From Arthrobacter sp. PAMC25284 (GTDB lineage Bacteria; Actinomycetota; Actinomycetes; Actinomycetales; Micrococcaceae): a DNA stretch of 64,000 nt. A program made the position numbers and the translations under genes. Below, one piece after another: positions 27,385-36,210 of this stretch. The first letter of the stretch is position 1, and each line of letters opens with the position of its first letter. The stretch is taken from contig NZ_CP080382.1 in assembly GCF_019443425.1 (NCBI RefSeq), positions 2,728,001 through 2,792,000 on the forward strand, written 5' to 3'. The notes beneath the pieces are model-generated. The model was not told the DNA's origin. It was given only the letters and a program-made list of their open reading frames with translations, and did no database searches.

Positions 27385-28335
27385 TTATCCTTTGCTGGAG
27401 CCCAGGGTCAGGCCGGCCACGAAGTGCTTCTGGAGCAGCAGATAGATCACAAGTGCGGGGATGGCCGTGATCATGGCGCCGGCTGCGATCAGGTTGTAGT
27501 CGGAGAGGAACTGGCCCTGGAGGTTGTTGACCGCCGTGGTGAGCGGCAGGCGGTCTCCGCTCTGCAGGAACAGCAGGGGCCAGAAGAAGTCGTTGTACAC
27601 GAAGATGACTTCGAGGGTTCCCATGGCGGCCAGGGCGGGCCGGCACAAGGGAAGGATGATTTCCCAGTACTGGCGCCAGATGCCGGCGCCGTCGACGAGG
27701 GCGGCCTCGGTCAGTTCGTGGGAGAGGGCCTTCATGTAGTTGGAGAGCACGAAGGTGACGAAGCCGATCTGGAAGGCGGTGTCCACGGCGATGACGCCGA
27801 TGTAGGTGTTCAGCAGGCTCCCGGAGTCGCTGACGCTGTAGGGAAGTTCGGTGAGTTTGAACATCTGGAACAGCGGCGCGGCGAGGACCTGTGGCGGCAG
27901 CAGGTTGCCTGCTGTGAACATGATCAGGAGGGTGATGTTGAACTTCCAGTTGACCCTGCTGACCGCGAACGCCATCATCGAGGCGAAGAACAGGATCAGG
28001 ATGACAGACGGGATAGTGATCAGGGCGGAGTTCCAGGCGTACTGCGCGAACCCGCCCTGGGTCCAGGCCCGGATGAAGTTGTCGAAGTTGAAGGCGCCTT
28101 CGAGGCTGAAGTAGCCGTACTTGTCAGTGTCCGCCTTGGGACGGAGCGAGGTGAAGATGGTCCAGAGCAGCGGGACGAGCCAGATGGCGGCGAGCACGGT
28201 CAGGAAGATGTGGATGCCGTAGTGGCGCTTCGCGGGCTTCTTATTCTTGCGGGGGTGCCCGGCGATGCCGGTTCCTGCGGGCGTGGTTGATTCCGTGCCG
28301 GCGGTGACGGCATGGGCCGGGTTTGTGATGCTCAT
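27385..28335 (-). CDS. Carbohydrate ABC transporter permease (MalG-type)
   Basis: The 316-residue inner-membrane permease has six predicted helices and the ABC-binding EAA loop (TEAALVDGAGIWRQYWEIIL). A hydrophilic N-terminal extension precedes the first helix (GIHIFLTVLAAIWLVPLLWT). The ATG at 28335 overlaps the stop of the MalF-type permease (ATGA), so the pair is translationally coupled. It should carry alpha-galactosides with the binding protein at 29347-30663. No ATPase gene is in the operon; a shared MsiK-like ATPase elsewhere is likely, as is common in actinobacteria. Confidence 0.95.
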   Translation of the reverse strand: MSITNPAHAVTAGTESTTPAGTGIAGHPRKNKKPAKRHYGIHIFLTVLAAIWLVPLLWTIFTSLRPKADTDKYGYFSLEGAFNFDNFIRAWTQGGFAQYAWNSALITIPSVILILFFASMMAFAVSRVNWKFNITLLIMFTAGNLLPPQVLAAPLFQMFKLTELPYSVSDSGSLLNTYIGVIAVDTAFQIGFVTFVLSNYMKALSHELTEAALVDGAGIWRQYWEIILPLCRPALAAMGTLEVIFVYNDFFWPLLFLQSGDRLPLTTAVNNLQGQFLSDYNLIAAGAMITAIPALVIYLLLQKHFVAGLTLGSSKG

Positions 28336-29285
28336 GCCTCTTTGTCCTTTCCGAAGGCGCGGGACAGGTAGAAAGTGATGGGGACCAGAGAGATGACCAG
28401 GAGGATGACGGCCAGGGCAGACCCGACGCCGATCACCTGGCCCTCGCCGACGAGGTTCTGGATCACCAGGGCGCTGATGAGTTCCAGGCCGTTGGTGCCG
28501 CGGTTGATGACGTAGACGATGTCGAAGGCGCGGAGCGACTCGATCAGTGTGATGACGATGATGATGATGTTGACCGGGCGCATGGCCGGGAAGATGATCC
28601 GGAAGAAGGTCTGGACGGCGTTGGCGCCGTCGATCTGTGCTGCTTCCCGGAGCGTGGGGTCGACACCCTTGAGTCCGGCCAAGTAGAGGATCATGACGTA
28701 GCCCGCGTGGCGCCACGTCGCCGCGATCAGGGCGGCCCAGATGTTGACGGATGAGTCGCCGAACCAGTCAACGGCCTCGGGTGTGCCGGCGGTGCCGAGG
28801 AGGAAGTTCAGGAGCCCGCTGTCCCGGTTGTAGAAAAGCTGCCAGATGACGCCGACCAGGGCCAGCGAGAGCATCACCGGAGTGAAGAAAATGCTCTGGT
28901 AGATCTTGCTGCCGCGGATGTTCTGGTCCAGCAGGATCGCCAGGAGCAGGCCCAGCGGCGTGGCGATGAGGGCGAGGAAGACCAGCCAGAGCACGTTGTT
29001 CTGGACTGCCGGCCAGAACGGGGGATAGTTCTGCGCTACGAACTCGTAGTTGTCCGTTCCCGCAGGTTGGATGTCTTTCAGGCTCAGGCCGTTCCAACGG
29101 GTGAAGGACAGGGCTGCGGAGAGGAGCGTCGGGATCCAGACCAGCGTCAGCTGGATCAGGGTGGGCAGGCCCACCATGAAGGCCAGGACCCACTTGTCGC
29201 GGCGCGACAGCCGCTTGACCCGCCCCGCCGGGGCGGCGGCAGGCCGCTGCGCCCGGGCGGGGCTCTTATCGGTTGATGTAGTCAC
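28332..29285 (-). CDS. Carbohydrate ABC transporter permease (MalF-type)
   Basis: The 317-residue permease has an N-terminal basic segment and six helices. Its EAA motif is REAAQIDGANAVQTFFRIIF, followed by PAMRP. It is the partner of the MalG-type permease, with which its stop codon overlaps. The binding-protein gene ends 61 bp upstream. The three together form one sugar importer of the CUT1 class. Confidence 0.95.
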   Translation of the reverse strand: MTTSTDKSPARAQRPAAAPAGRVKRLSRRDKWVLAFMVGLPTLIQLTLVWIPTLLSAALSFTRWNGLSLKDIQPAGTDNYEFVAQNYPPFWPAVQNNVLWLVFLALIATPLGLLLAILLDQNIRGSKIYQSIFFTPVMLSLALVGVIWQLFYNRDSGLLNFLLGTAGTPEAVDWFGDSSVNIWAALIAATWRHAGYVMILYLAGLKGVDPTLREAAQIDGANAVQTFFRIIFPAMRPVNIIIIVITLIESLRAFDIVYVINRGTNGLELISALVIQNLVGEGQVIGVGSALAVILLVISLVPITFYLSRAFGKDKEA

Positions 29286-29346
29286 AAAACTATTCCTTGT
29301 TTGGTGTGTTCTGGCTCATTGTGGCCGGGCGGGTGCTCGGTTGCCG

Positions 29347-30663
29347 TTACTGGGCGGCGTAAAGCGATGCAGCCTGGGCTTCCAGGTTCTTGACGTCGAC
29401 GGTGCCGTCCTTGATGAAGGTCTGCAGTGCCGGGATCATCACGTTGTTTGCCATGGCGGGCAGGGCATCGCGGTCGAAGAACTGGCTGATGCTCTTGGCA
29501 TTGGCGATGACGTCGGCCATCTTTTTGGTCAGCGGCGAGTAGCTGGACGTGTCAGCGCCCTTGGCGGCCGCGATGTTGGCGGTGTCGACCGACTGGTAGA
29601 CGTCCTGGCCTTCAGGCGTGCCGACGTAGGCCATGAAGTCACGGGCAGACTGGTTCTCGCCGCCCTTCTTGGTCAGCAGCAGGCCGTCAATCGGGGCCTC
29701 GACGGCGTCGCGGCCTTCCATCGCGATTTCCGGGAACGGGAAGAAATCGATGTCGTCGGCGATGGCCTGGTCCGTGTACTGCTGGGTCAGGAAGGAGCCG
29801 AGCAGGTACATGCCGGACTTCTTGTCGCCGATGTTCTTGGCGGAGTCCTGCCAGGTCATGCCCAGGGCGTTCGGGTTCTGGTAGGGCAGCATGGCCTTCC
29901 AGGTATCGAAGACGTCGCTGACCTTCTTCTGGTCCCAGGATTCTTTGTGCGCGGTGAGGTCCATGTGGAACTGGTAGCCGTTGAGGCGCATGTTGATGTA
30001 GTCGAACGTGCCCATGGCGGGCCAGCCGTCCTTGTCCGCGAATTCGATCGGGATGAGCCCGTCGCCCTGCATCTTCTTGGACAGGGTGAGCAGCTCGTCA
30101 AACGTCGTGGGGACTTCGTAGCCCTTCTCGGCCCAGAGGCTCTTGCGGTAGAAGAAGCCCCAAGGGTAGTTGTAGTTCGGGATGAAGTACATCTTGCCGT
30201 CGAGGCCGGTGGAGGCCTTTTTCATTGCCTCGGAGTAGTTGCCGCCGACCTTTTCCCAGACGTCGTCGATCGGGGCGAGCAGACCCTTGTCCGCGTAGTA
30301 CTGCATGCGGTAACCGGAGAACCAGGTGAACGTGTCATCCGGGCTGCCCTGCAGATAGGTGTTGATCTTGTTCTGGAAGTCGTTGTGGGGGACCACGTTG
30401 GTGCGGACCTCGACGCCGGCCTTCTTCGTGAACGCGTCCGTAACGGCCTTGTAAGCGGCCTGGGGGACGGCGTCGGACGAGCCGGAACCGAACGTTACGG
30501 CCTGGCTGCCGCCTGCAGCGCCGCCTCCGCCGCCGGTGCAGGCCGCGAGGGCGGGGATGCCGGCCATGGCTACGGCGCCCACGCCGATGGTCTTCAGCAG
30601 GGTCCGTCGGTTCAGTCCGCTGCGGGTGGATGCAGTGCGCAGGGCGTCTTCGGGAACGGTCAT
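29347..30663 (-). CDS. Sugar ABC transporter substrate-binding lipoprotein
   Basis: The 438-residue extracellular solute-binding protein (family 1) begins with a twin-arginine signal (LNRRTLLKTIG, Arg19-Arg20). A lipobox PALAAC follows, with Cys42 as the lipidation site and then a Gly-rich linker. The mature part has the MalE-like fold with FTKKAGVEVRTNVVPHNDFQ near the N-terminus. The ATG at 30663 follows AAAGGAG. It is the first gene of the operon, about 45 nt downstream of the predicted transcription start. The ligand is inferred to be an alpha-galactoside. Confidence 0.94.
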   Translation of the reverse strand: MTVPEDALRTASTRSGLNRRTLLKTIGVGAVAMAGIPALAACTGGGGGAAGGSQAVTFGSGSSDAVPQAAYKAVTDAFTKKAGVEVRTNVVPHNDFQNKINTYLQGSPDDTFTWFSGYRMQYYADKGLLAPIDDVWEKVGGNYSEAMKKASTGLDGKMYFIPNYNYPWGFFYRKSLWAEKGYEVPTTFDELLTLSKKMQGDGLIPIEFADKDGWPAMGTFDYINMRLNGYQFHMDLTAHKESWDQKKVSDVFDTWKAMLPYQNPNALGMTWQDSAKNIGDKKSGMYLLGSFLTQQYTDQAIADDIDFFPFPEIAMEGRDAVEAPIDGLLLTKKGGENQSARDFMAYVGTPEGQDVYQSVDTANIAAAKGADTSSYSPLTKKMADVIANAKSISQFFDRDALPAMANNVMIPALQTFIKDGTVDVKNLEAQAASLYAAQ

Positions 30664-30689
30664 GATTTCTCCTTTGAAAAACAACGGCG

Positions 30690-30705
30690 TGTGAAGCACT
30701 TCACA
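30690..30705 (-). promoter_or_regulatory. Operator-like palindrome of the alpha-galactoside operon
   Basis: TGTGAAGCACTTCACA has two 7-bp half-sites (TGTGAAG/CTTCACA) with a 2-bp centre. It lies just downstream of the predicted transcription start (about 30708), where a repressor would block initiation or elongation. The DeoR protein of the operon is the nearest candidate, but a LacI- or GntR-type global regulator is possible. Confidence 0.6.
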
Positions 30706-30714
30706 TGATTAACT

Positions 30715-30742
30715 ATCATAATCGCACAATTTAGAACGTCAA
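30715..30742 (-). promoter_or_regulatory. Promoter of the alpha-galactoside operon
   Basis: On the minus strand TTGACG (30742-30737) and TATGAT (30720-30715) are separated by 16 bp, close to the sigma-70 consensus. The surrounding sequence is unusually AT-rich for this genome. It lies about 50 bp before the binding-protein start. Confidence 0.8.
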
Positions 30743-30856
30743 GTGGCAAAAAGGAACATTTGTGCAATCGGCATGTGGTGTGGACGTCCGGTGCGCCACT
30801 CGTCCCTCTGCGGAGAGGCCGGGCCCGCCACGTGCCGGAACGAGTAGTCCCTACCG

Positions 30857-30885
30857 TTGACGTAGGCAGGACCGACTCCTAGCGT
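30857..30885 (+). promoter_or_regulatory. Promoter of the beta-helix protein gene
   Basis: TTGACG (30857-30862) and TAGCGT (30880-30885) have a 17-bp spacer. The predicted start near 30892 gives a leader of about 77 nt before the ATG at 30969. The region from 30743 to 30856 shows nothing else recognisable. Confidence 0.6.
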
Positions 30886-30968
30886 TAACCACTCCGGGTG
30901 CCGACGCGGCCCAACGCTAGGTGGCAGCACCCTCCAGGACGGACCCAGGCCAGGATCCAGGTGACGGT

Positions 30969-32330
30969 ATGAAGATCAAGCCCACGACCATTGCGACCCT
31001 CGTGACGCTCGTGCTGCTGACCGGGGTCCTGGAGGGGGCAGCCTCGCCGTCGTCCGCGCCGGCCGGAGTATCAGGGGGCACGTCGCAAAAAGTTTCCAGT
31101 GCTACGACCTACTACGTCAGTGACGCGGGCAATGACGATAACGCCGGGACGTCCGAGAAGTCGCCCTGGAAATCACTGTCGCGGCTCAACGTCGCCGTCC
31201 TGTCGCCCGGCGACCGGGTCAGCCTTCGCAGGGGTGACACCTGGAATGGCGGCCTGCTGGTCGGCCAGAGCGGAGCGGAGGGCGCCCCCATTACGGTGAC
31301 GGGCTACGGGACCGGCGAGCCCCCGACCATCGTCGGGGGATACTCGGGGGATTGCGTGAGAATCCAAGGCAGCCACGTCATTGTGGATGGCCTGCGCGCC
31401 GCGGGGTGCGGCTATGCGGGATTCAGCGTCGACGGCGACAGAAACGTCGTTACGAACTCCGTGGCGGAAGACAATGCGGCGGGCATCAAGGTGGGCGGCG
31501 GCTCCGACTTCGGCCGGTACACCAACAACCGCCTCGCCAATAACAACGTGATGAACGTCAACACCAAGGGAAGCGGCTGCGGTGCGGCCGGAGGCACTGG
31601 ATGCAATGACGATTCGGGCGCCTTTGGCGTCCTGATCAACGGCAACGACAATGAATTCTCCGGCAACATCATCACCGGCTCCACGGCGCCGTCCCACGAT
31701 TTCATCCAGGATGGCAGCGCTTTTGAGATCTTCAACGGCAGCCGCAACAACATTCATCACAACAGGGCGCTGGACAACAACGTGTTCTCCGAGATCGGCC
31801 GTTCTGCCGGAAAGGCCGATGGAAACACGTTCAGCTACAACCTGGTCCGGGCCACATGCGGTGCAGGCTGCGCGAAGACCACGGGATTGATCGTCCGCGG
31901 ACCAAACAGCTCTTTCGGCCCGACCTACGGCACAGTTTTCGAGCACAACACCGTGTTGCTCGACGGGCCGGACTCGAAGGCCGTGGTCTGTTATGGGTCA
32001 TGTCCTGCATCAACCGTGATCCGCGGAAACATCCTGGTCGCCGTCCGCAACTCCCTCTGGATGGATGGCTCCGGCTGGACCGAGCGGCAGAACGTCCTTA
32101 ACGGGCCCAGTAATGTCGCTTTGGACGGCTCCTCGACCAAGGCGCCGGCGGGCTTTGTTGATGCACCGTCCGATCTCCGTCTGACCGCGACCAGCCCCGC
32201 GATCGACCTGGCCGGCGCAAGCCCCTTTGGTGCGGATTTGGAAGGACGGCCGGCCGTGCAGAACGGCGGGTGCGCACGAAATCAAATCCCCGACGCCGGA
32301 GCCTACGAGTACTCCCCGCCCGGCTGCTGA
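30969..32330 (+). CDS. Secreted right-handed parallel beta-helix repeat protein
   Basis: The 453-residue protein starts with a signal peptide (MKIKPTTIATLVTLVLLTGV, cleavage near SPSSA). The first mature segment, TTYYVSDAGNDDNAGTSEKS, and PWKSLSRLN are typical of extracellular beta-helix polysaccharide-active proteins. Pectate-lyase-like coils follow with repeating NxxxxN turns (DRNVVTNSVAEDNAAGIKV, NDNEFSGNIITGS, SRNNIHHNRALDNN). It ends in PDAGAYEYSPPGC, a common C-terminal motif of this group. Catalytic residues are not evident, so it may be a lyase, hydrolase or binding protein. The ATG at 30969 is preferred to an upstream in-frame start at 30921 because of the signal peptide. Confidence 0.85.
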   Translation: MKIKPTTIATLVTLVLLTGVLEGAASPSSAPAGVSGGTSQKVSSATTYYVSDAGNDDNAGTSEKSPWKSLSRLNVAVLSPGDRVSLRRGDTWNGGLLVGQSGAEGAPITVTGYGTGEPPTIVGGYSGDCVRIQGSHVIVDGLRAAGCGYAGFSVDGDRNVVTNSVAEDNAAGIKVGGGSDFGRYTNNRLANNNVMNVNTKGSGCGAAGGTGCNDDSGAFGVLINGNDNEFSGNIITGSTAPSHDFIQDGSAFEIFNGSRNNIHHNRALDNNVFSEIGRSAGKADGNTFSYNLVRATCGAGCAKTTGLIVRGPNSSFGPTYGTVFEHNTVLLDGPDSKAVVCYGSCPASTVIRGNILVAVRNSLWMDGSGWTERQNVLNGPSNVALDGSSTKAPAGFVDAPSDLRLTATSPAIDLAGASPFGADLEGRPAVQNGGCARNQIPDAGAYEYSPPGC

Positions 32331-32545
32331 TTCCCCCGCGCCCGGGTGCTCGGGCCGCCCGCCAGGACGGGGCCAGCCCCGCCCATACCGCCCCGGTTAT
32401 GTGCCCGCGGACCCCCGATAGTAAGCATGTTACAAAGCCGCAACAGCAGGGATACCCGCGCGAAACCGTGGCCGGAGCATACTGGAAGTAGTCCAACAAG
32501 GACGATTCTCATGCAGCATTGGGGACAATCCGAAGGACTCCGCGC

Positions 32546-35173
32546 ATGCCTACCCCCTTTAACCAATCACTGGCTGATTCGGCCCTCCTGACAAAATCGC
32601 TCCCGCTGAATTTGCTTCGCGCTTTTGTGCAGACCAATGCGGCCGACGACGGACTGACGCCGCACCTGCTGGCCGAACTGAAGGTCCTGGCCCGCACACC
32701 GGGGCTGCTTGTGGCGTGCAACTATGGCGGCACCCTGTGCGAAGCGGAGGGCATTTCCACCGAAACGCTGCCGCTGGGCAGCGCCGCAATCGCCCTTCGG
32801 GCGCTCGCCGCCCTGCCCAATACGCACGCGGCCGTCATCTCCGGCCGATCCCTGCGCGACCTCGCCGCGGTCTCCCGGCTGCCGGCGGAAGTGCACCTCG
32901 TGGGATCACACGGCGCCGAATTCGACATGGGCTTCGCCCACGGGATCTCGCTCGCCACCGAATCTGTCCTCCAGCAGGCCGGTCAGGCGCTGTCCGAAAC
33001 CGTGGGGGCCTACCGCGGTATCAGCATCGAGCGGAAGCCCGTGGCTGTGTCCGTGCACACGAGGTCCGCGGGGCCGGACGTGGTGGCTCTCGCCACCGAA
33101 AACGCCTCGCATATCGCCCGGGCTCACGGCCTGCATTTCATCGTGGACGGGTCCGTCCTGGACCTCTCCATCGTTGAACCGTCCAAGGCCACCGCCATGG
33201 AACACCTGCGGTCCATGCTTGGTGCCAGCGCGGCCCTCTACGCGGGGGACGCGTTCAGCGACGAACTGGCGATGGCCACGCTCCGGGGACCGGATATGGC
33301 ACTGCACGTCGGCGACGGGGACACCCGGGCAGCCCACCGACTCCGGGATCCCGAGTCCTTCGCCCGGGTCCTGGCGATCCTGTTCGAACTGCGGCGGGCC
33401 TGGCTTTTCGGCGAGGACGCCGTGGGCCTGGAACGGCACTCCATGATCGGCAACGGCTCTTCGACGGCGCTCATTACACCGGACGCCAGGATCTGCTGGA
33501 TGAGCCACCCGCTGCCGGATTCAGGCTCGCTCTTCGCCCATCTCCTCGGCGGCGATGCAGCCGGGCACTTTTCCGTAGCGCCGGTGAAACCCTCCGAGGT
33601 CCTGGGCCAGCGCTACGTCGACAGCACCATGATTGTCGAGACCCGCTGGGCGGATGTCACCGTGACGGACTACCTGGAACCGGCCCCGGAGGGCATCACG
33701 AGCCTGGTCAGAGTGCTCTCCGGCACTGGCACGGCCAGAATCGTGTTTGCACCGCGGCCCGACTACGCCAACGCACCGTTCAGCATGGAAGCGCGCGGGG
33801 CCGAACTTCACGTCGTCGGCACGGCGGATCCAATCGTCCTGCTCGCGCCCGGTGTCGGTTTTGATGTGACGTCGGACGGCCGCCACGCCACGGCAACCGC
33901 GGTCATCGAACTGGGCGCAGGCCCCGTTGTGCTGAACCTGCGCTGTGGTGACACCGCACCTGAGCCCGCCGCTCCCGGCGGCGAAACAGGCCGGCGGTCC
34001 GCCGTCGCGCATCACTCCCGCCGCTGGGTGCAGGATCTGACGTTGCCCCGGGTGAAGCCGTCCCTGGTCCGCCGCTCCGCCCTCGTGCTGCGGGCCCTGG
34101 TCCACGAACCCACCGGCGCCGTGCTGGCCGCGCCCACCACTTCGCTGCCGGAGGGAATTGGCGGTACCCGGAACTGGGACTACCGGTACTGCTGGCTCCG
34201 GGATGGATCCATGACAGTCAATGCGCTGGTGGATCTCGGCTCCACGGTAGAGGCGGAGGGGTTCCTGGCCTGGCTTGGCAGGATCGTGGCGCAGGCCCGG
34301 GGACCGGAATGGCTGCATCCGCTGTATTCGGTGACGGGGGCGCCACTCTCCACCGAAGCCGTCATAGACTCCCTGCCCGGCTACGCGGGATCACGCCCGG
34401 TCCGGATCGGCAATGCAGCGGACCATCAGGTACAACTGGATGTTTTTGGGCCGATCGCCGAGCTCATCGATGCCCTGAGCGCGCGTCAGAATTGCCTGTC
34501 CGACGCCCACTGGGACCTGCTGGTCCAGATGGCATCGGCAGTCCTGGCCCGCTGGCACGAGCCGGACCACGGGATTTGGGAGGCCCGGCGCGCTCCCCGG
34601 CACCACGTCTATACCAAGGTGATGTGCTGGGTGACGCTGGACCGTGCCCTGCGCACGGCGGCCCGGCACGGCAGGGAACCGCTGCCCGCCTGGGCGCCCG
34701 CCGCGGCAGCCATCCGCGAGGAAGTCCTCCACGAGGGCTGGGACAACGGCGCCTCTTCCTACACCGTGGCCTATGACAGTCCGGACCTGGACGCCGCCGT
34801 ACTGCACATTGGGCTTTCAGGCCTGCTGGACGTCAGTGACCAGCGGTTCCTGGATACGGTTACAGCCGTGGAGCGTGAATTGCGCGTCGGCCCCACCGTT
34901 TTCCGGTACCGGTACGACGACGGACTGCCGGGTCTCGAGGGCGGCTTCCACATCTGCACCACCTGGCTGATCGAGGCCTATGTGGCGGTCGGCCGCATCG
35001 AGGAGGCCTGGGACCTGTTTGACCAGCTGGTGAATCTCTTCGGACCGACCGGGCTGCTGCCGGAGGAATACGATCCCGGCACGGAAACCCACCTCGGCAA
35101 CCACCCCCAGGCGTACTCCCACCTGGGCTTTATCCGCTGCGCGCGGTTGCTGGATCAACACCAGAAAGCGTAG
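32546..35173 (+). CDS. OtsB-like (degenerate HAD) domain fused to GH15 trehalase/glucoamylase
   Basis: The 875-residue protein has two parts. Residues about 50-280 resemble trehalose-6-phosphate phosphatase (AVISGRSLRDLA, VHLVGSHGAEFD, IERKPVAVSVHTR). However, motif I reads CNYGGTL (58-64) where DxDGT is needed, and the GDDxTDE motif reads GDAFSDE (234-240). It therefore lacks the catalytic nucleophile and is probably inactive as a phosphatase. Residues about 300-875 form a GH15 domain with YCWLRDGSM (near 549), WDNGASSYTVAYD and GLLPEEYDPGTE (near 836-847), as in mycobacterial-type alpha,alpha-trehalases. The ATG at 32546 follows AAGGA by 8 nt. Trehalose hydrolysis is the best guess; other alpha-glucosides are possible. 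Confidence 0.88.
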   Translation: MPTPFNQSLADSALLTKSLPLNLLRAFVQTNAADDGLTPHLLAELKVLARTPGLLVACNYGGTLCEAEGISTETLPLGSAAIALRALAALPNTHAAVISGRSLRDLAAVSRLPAEVHLVGSHGAEFDMGFAHGISLATESVLQQAGQALSETVGAYRGISIERKPVAVSVHTRSAGPDVVALATENASHIARAHGLHFIVDGSVLDLSIVEPSKATAMEHLRSMLGASAALYAGDAFSDELAMATLRGPDMALHVGDGDTRAAHRLRDPESFARVLAILFELRRAWLFGEDAVGLERHSMIGNGSSTALITPDARICWMSHPLPDSGSLFAHLLGGDAAGHFSVAPVKPSEVLGQRYVDSTMIVETRWADVTVTDYLEPAPEGITSLVRVLSGTGTARIVFAPRPDYANAPFSMEARGAELHVVGTADPIVLLAPGVGFDVTSDGRHATATAVIELGAGPVVLNLRCGDTAPEPAAPGGETGRRSAVAHHSRRWVQDLTLPRVKPSLVRRSALVLRALVHEPTGAVLAAPTTSLPEGIGGTRNWDYRYCWLRDGSMTVNALVDLGSTVEAEGFLAWLGRIVAQARGPEWLHPLYSVTGAPLSTEAVIDSLPGYAGSRPVRIGNAADHQVQLDVFGPIAELIDALSARQNCLSDAHWDLLVQMASAVLARWHEPDHGIWEARRAPRHHVYTKVMCWVTLDRALRTAARHGREPLPAWAPAAAAIREEVLHEGWDNGASSYTVAYDSPDLDAAVLHIGLSGLLDVSDQRFLDTVTAVERELRVGPTVFRYRYDDGLPGLEGGFHICTTWLIEAYVAVGRIEEAWDLFDQLVNLFGPTGLLPEEYDPGTETHLGNHPQAYSHLGFIRCARLLDQHQKA

Positions 35174-35206
35174 CTCCACGCGGTGCCGTGGTGGCGGAAC
35201 ACCTGG

Positions 35207-36112
35207 TTATTCGCAGGCAATTCCGTCGGCGTCGCCGTCCAGACTGCTGCTGTATCCCGGTTGTCCCGCGCGGACCGGCGCGGCGCCGGCCGCGCGGGCT
35301 GCGGCACAGTTCGCATAGGCCGCGACGGCCGGCGCCGGAACCGGCGACGCCAAAGGCGCCGGGGCCTCGGCGCAGTCAGCGAGCACCCGGGCCATGGCGT
35401 CATGCTCGGCTGCGGTGACCCAGAGCCCGTAGCTGGACTTGACCGAGATCTGGCGGACGACATACTCGCAGCGGTAGGACTTGTTGGGCGGCAGCCACGT
35501 CGCGGCGTCGCTGTCGCTCTTGGCGGTATTGGCCGGGCCGTCCACGGCCAGCAGGTTCAGTGGATCGTTGGCGAAGGCGAGGCGTCGTTCCGCGCTGAGC
35601 TGTTGCGCACCTTTCTGCCAGGCGTCGCTGAGGGCCACGACGTGGTCAATCTGCACCGCGGTGCTCGTGTCCGCACCGCGCAGGAAGTTGATGGGCCGGT
35701 CCGTATAGGGATCGTTAAGGACACCGGAAATCACCACGCACTCTCTGGTGCCGGGCTTCAGCGCGATGGCGGCAAGGTCCCTGCGAAGCATGTCGTTGCG
35801 GGTGTCGCAGCCATTGCGATCGACATCTGCCCAGGCCGGACCGAACTCATCCCGTGAATAGCCTGTCTTCGGCGCCCGGCCCTTGACGGGCAGTCCGGCC
35901 AGCGCCTTGAGCCCCTGGCCGGCGTCGGCTGCCTGCCGCACCGGCGCAGCGGTGCTGGCGCCGGACACGGCTGCTTCCGGGCCGCCGGCCGGGGCAGCCG
36001 GGGCGATCCCGGCGCTGGCGCACGAGGTGGCGGCGAACAGCAGCACCCCAACCACCGCGCGGGCAATCCAATCGGCTGCCCCGATCTTTGTGGTGCTGCG
36101 GCCAGTCTGCAA
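35207..36112 (-). CDS. Secreted HNH-type nuclease (DUF1524) with C-terminal Excalibur domain
   Basis: The protein has about 301 residues. A hydrophobic segment followed by a lipobox-like site (VGVLLFAATSCASAG) indicates export, perhaps as a lipoprotein. The DUF1524/HNH core contains TAVQIDHVVALSDAWQKGA, where Asp-His begins the metal site, and ANDPLNLLAVDGPANTAKSD. The last 35 residues form an Excalibur calcium-binding motif ending SSSLDGDADGIACE. The start is uncertain; TTG at 36112 has AGGAA just upstream, and TTG 36124 is an alternative. It is convergent with the trehalase gene, 33 bp apart. An extracellular DNase role for nutrition or competition is inferred. Confidence 0.82.
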   Translation of the reverse strand: MQTGRSTTKIGAADWIARAVVGVLLFAATSCASAGIAPAAPAGGPEAAVSGASTAAPVRQAADAGQGLKALAGLPVKGRAPKTGYSRDEFGPAWADVDRNGCDTRNDMLRRDLAAIALKPGTRECVVISGVLNDPYTDRPINFLRGADTSTAVQIDHVVALSDAWQKGAQQLSAERRLAFANDPLNLLAVDGPANTAKSDSDAATWLPPNKSYRCEYVVRQISVKSSYGLWVTAAEHDAMARVLADCAEAPAPLASPVPAPAVAAYANCAAARAAGAAPVRAGQPGYSSSLDGDADGIACE

Positions 36113-36210
36113 TATATTCCTCAATGTGCATATAAAATCGTCGTTCCGACCAACCAGCTTACGGGCCGCGCGAGACCAGGGCCGGGGGCCACGCCGCCCG
36201 GACATTCAAA

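Noticed and set aside
28336..28716. N-terminal extension of the MalG-type permease
   Set aside because: The in-frame extension is His/Pro/Arg-rich and antisense-like, whereas the ATG at 28335 overlaps the MalF-type stop and begins a normal permease.
30921..30968. Upstream start for the beta-helix protein
   Set aside because: It would place 16 hydrophilic residues before a standard signal peptide; the ATG at 30969 gives a normal secretory N-terminus.
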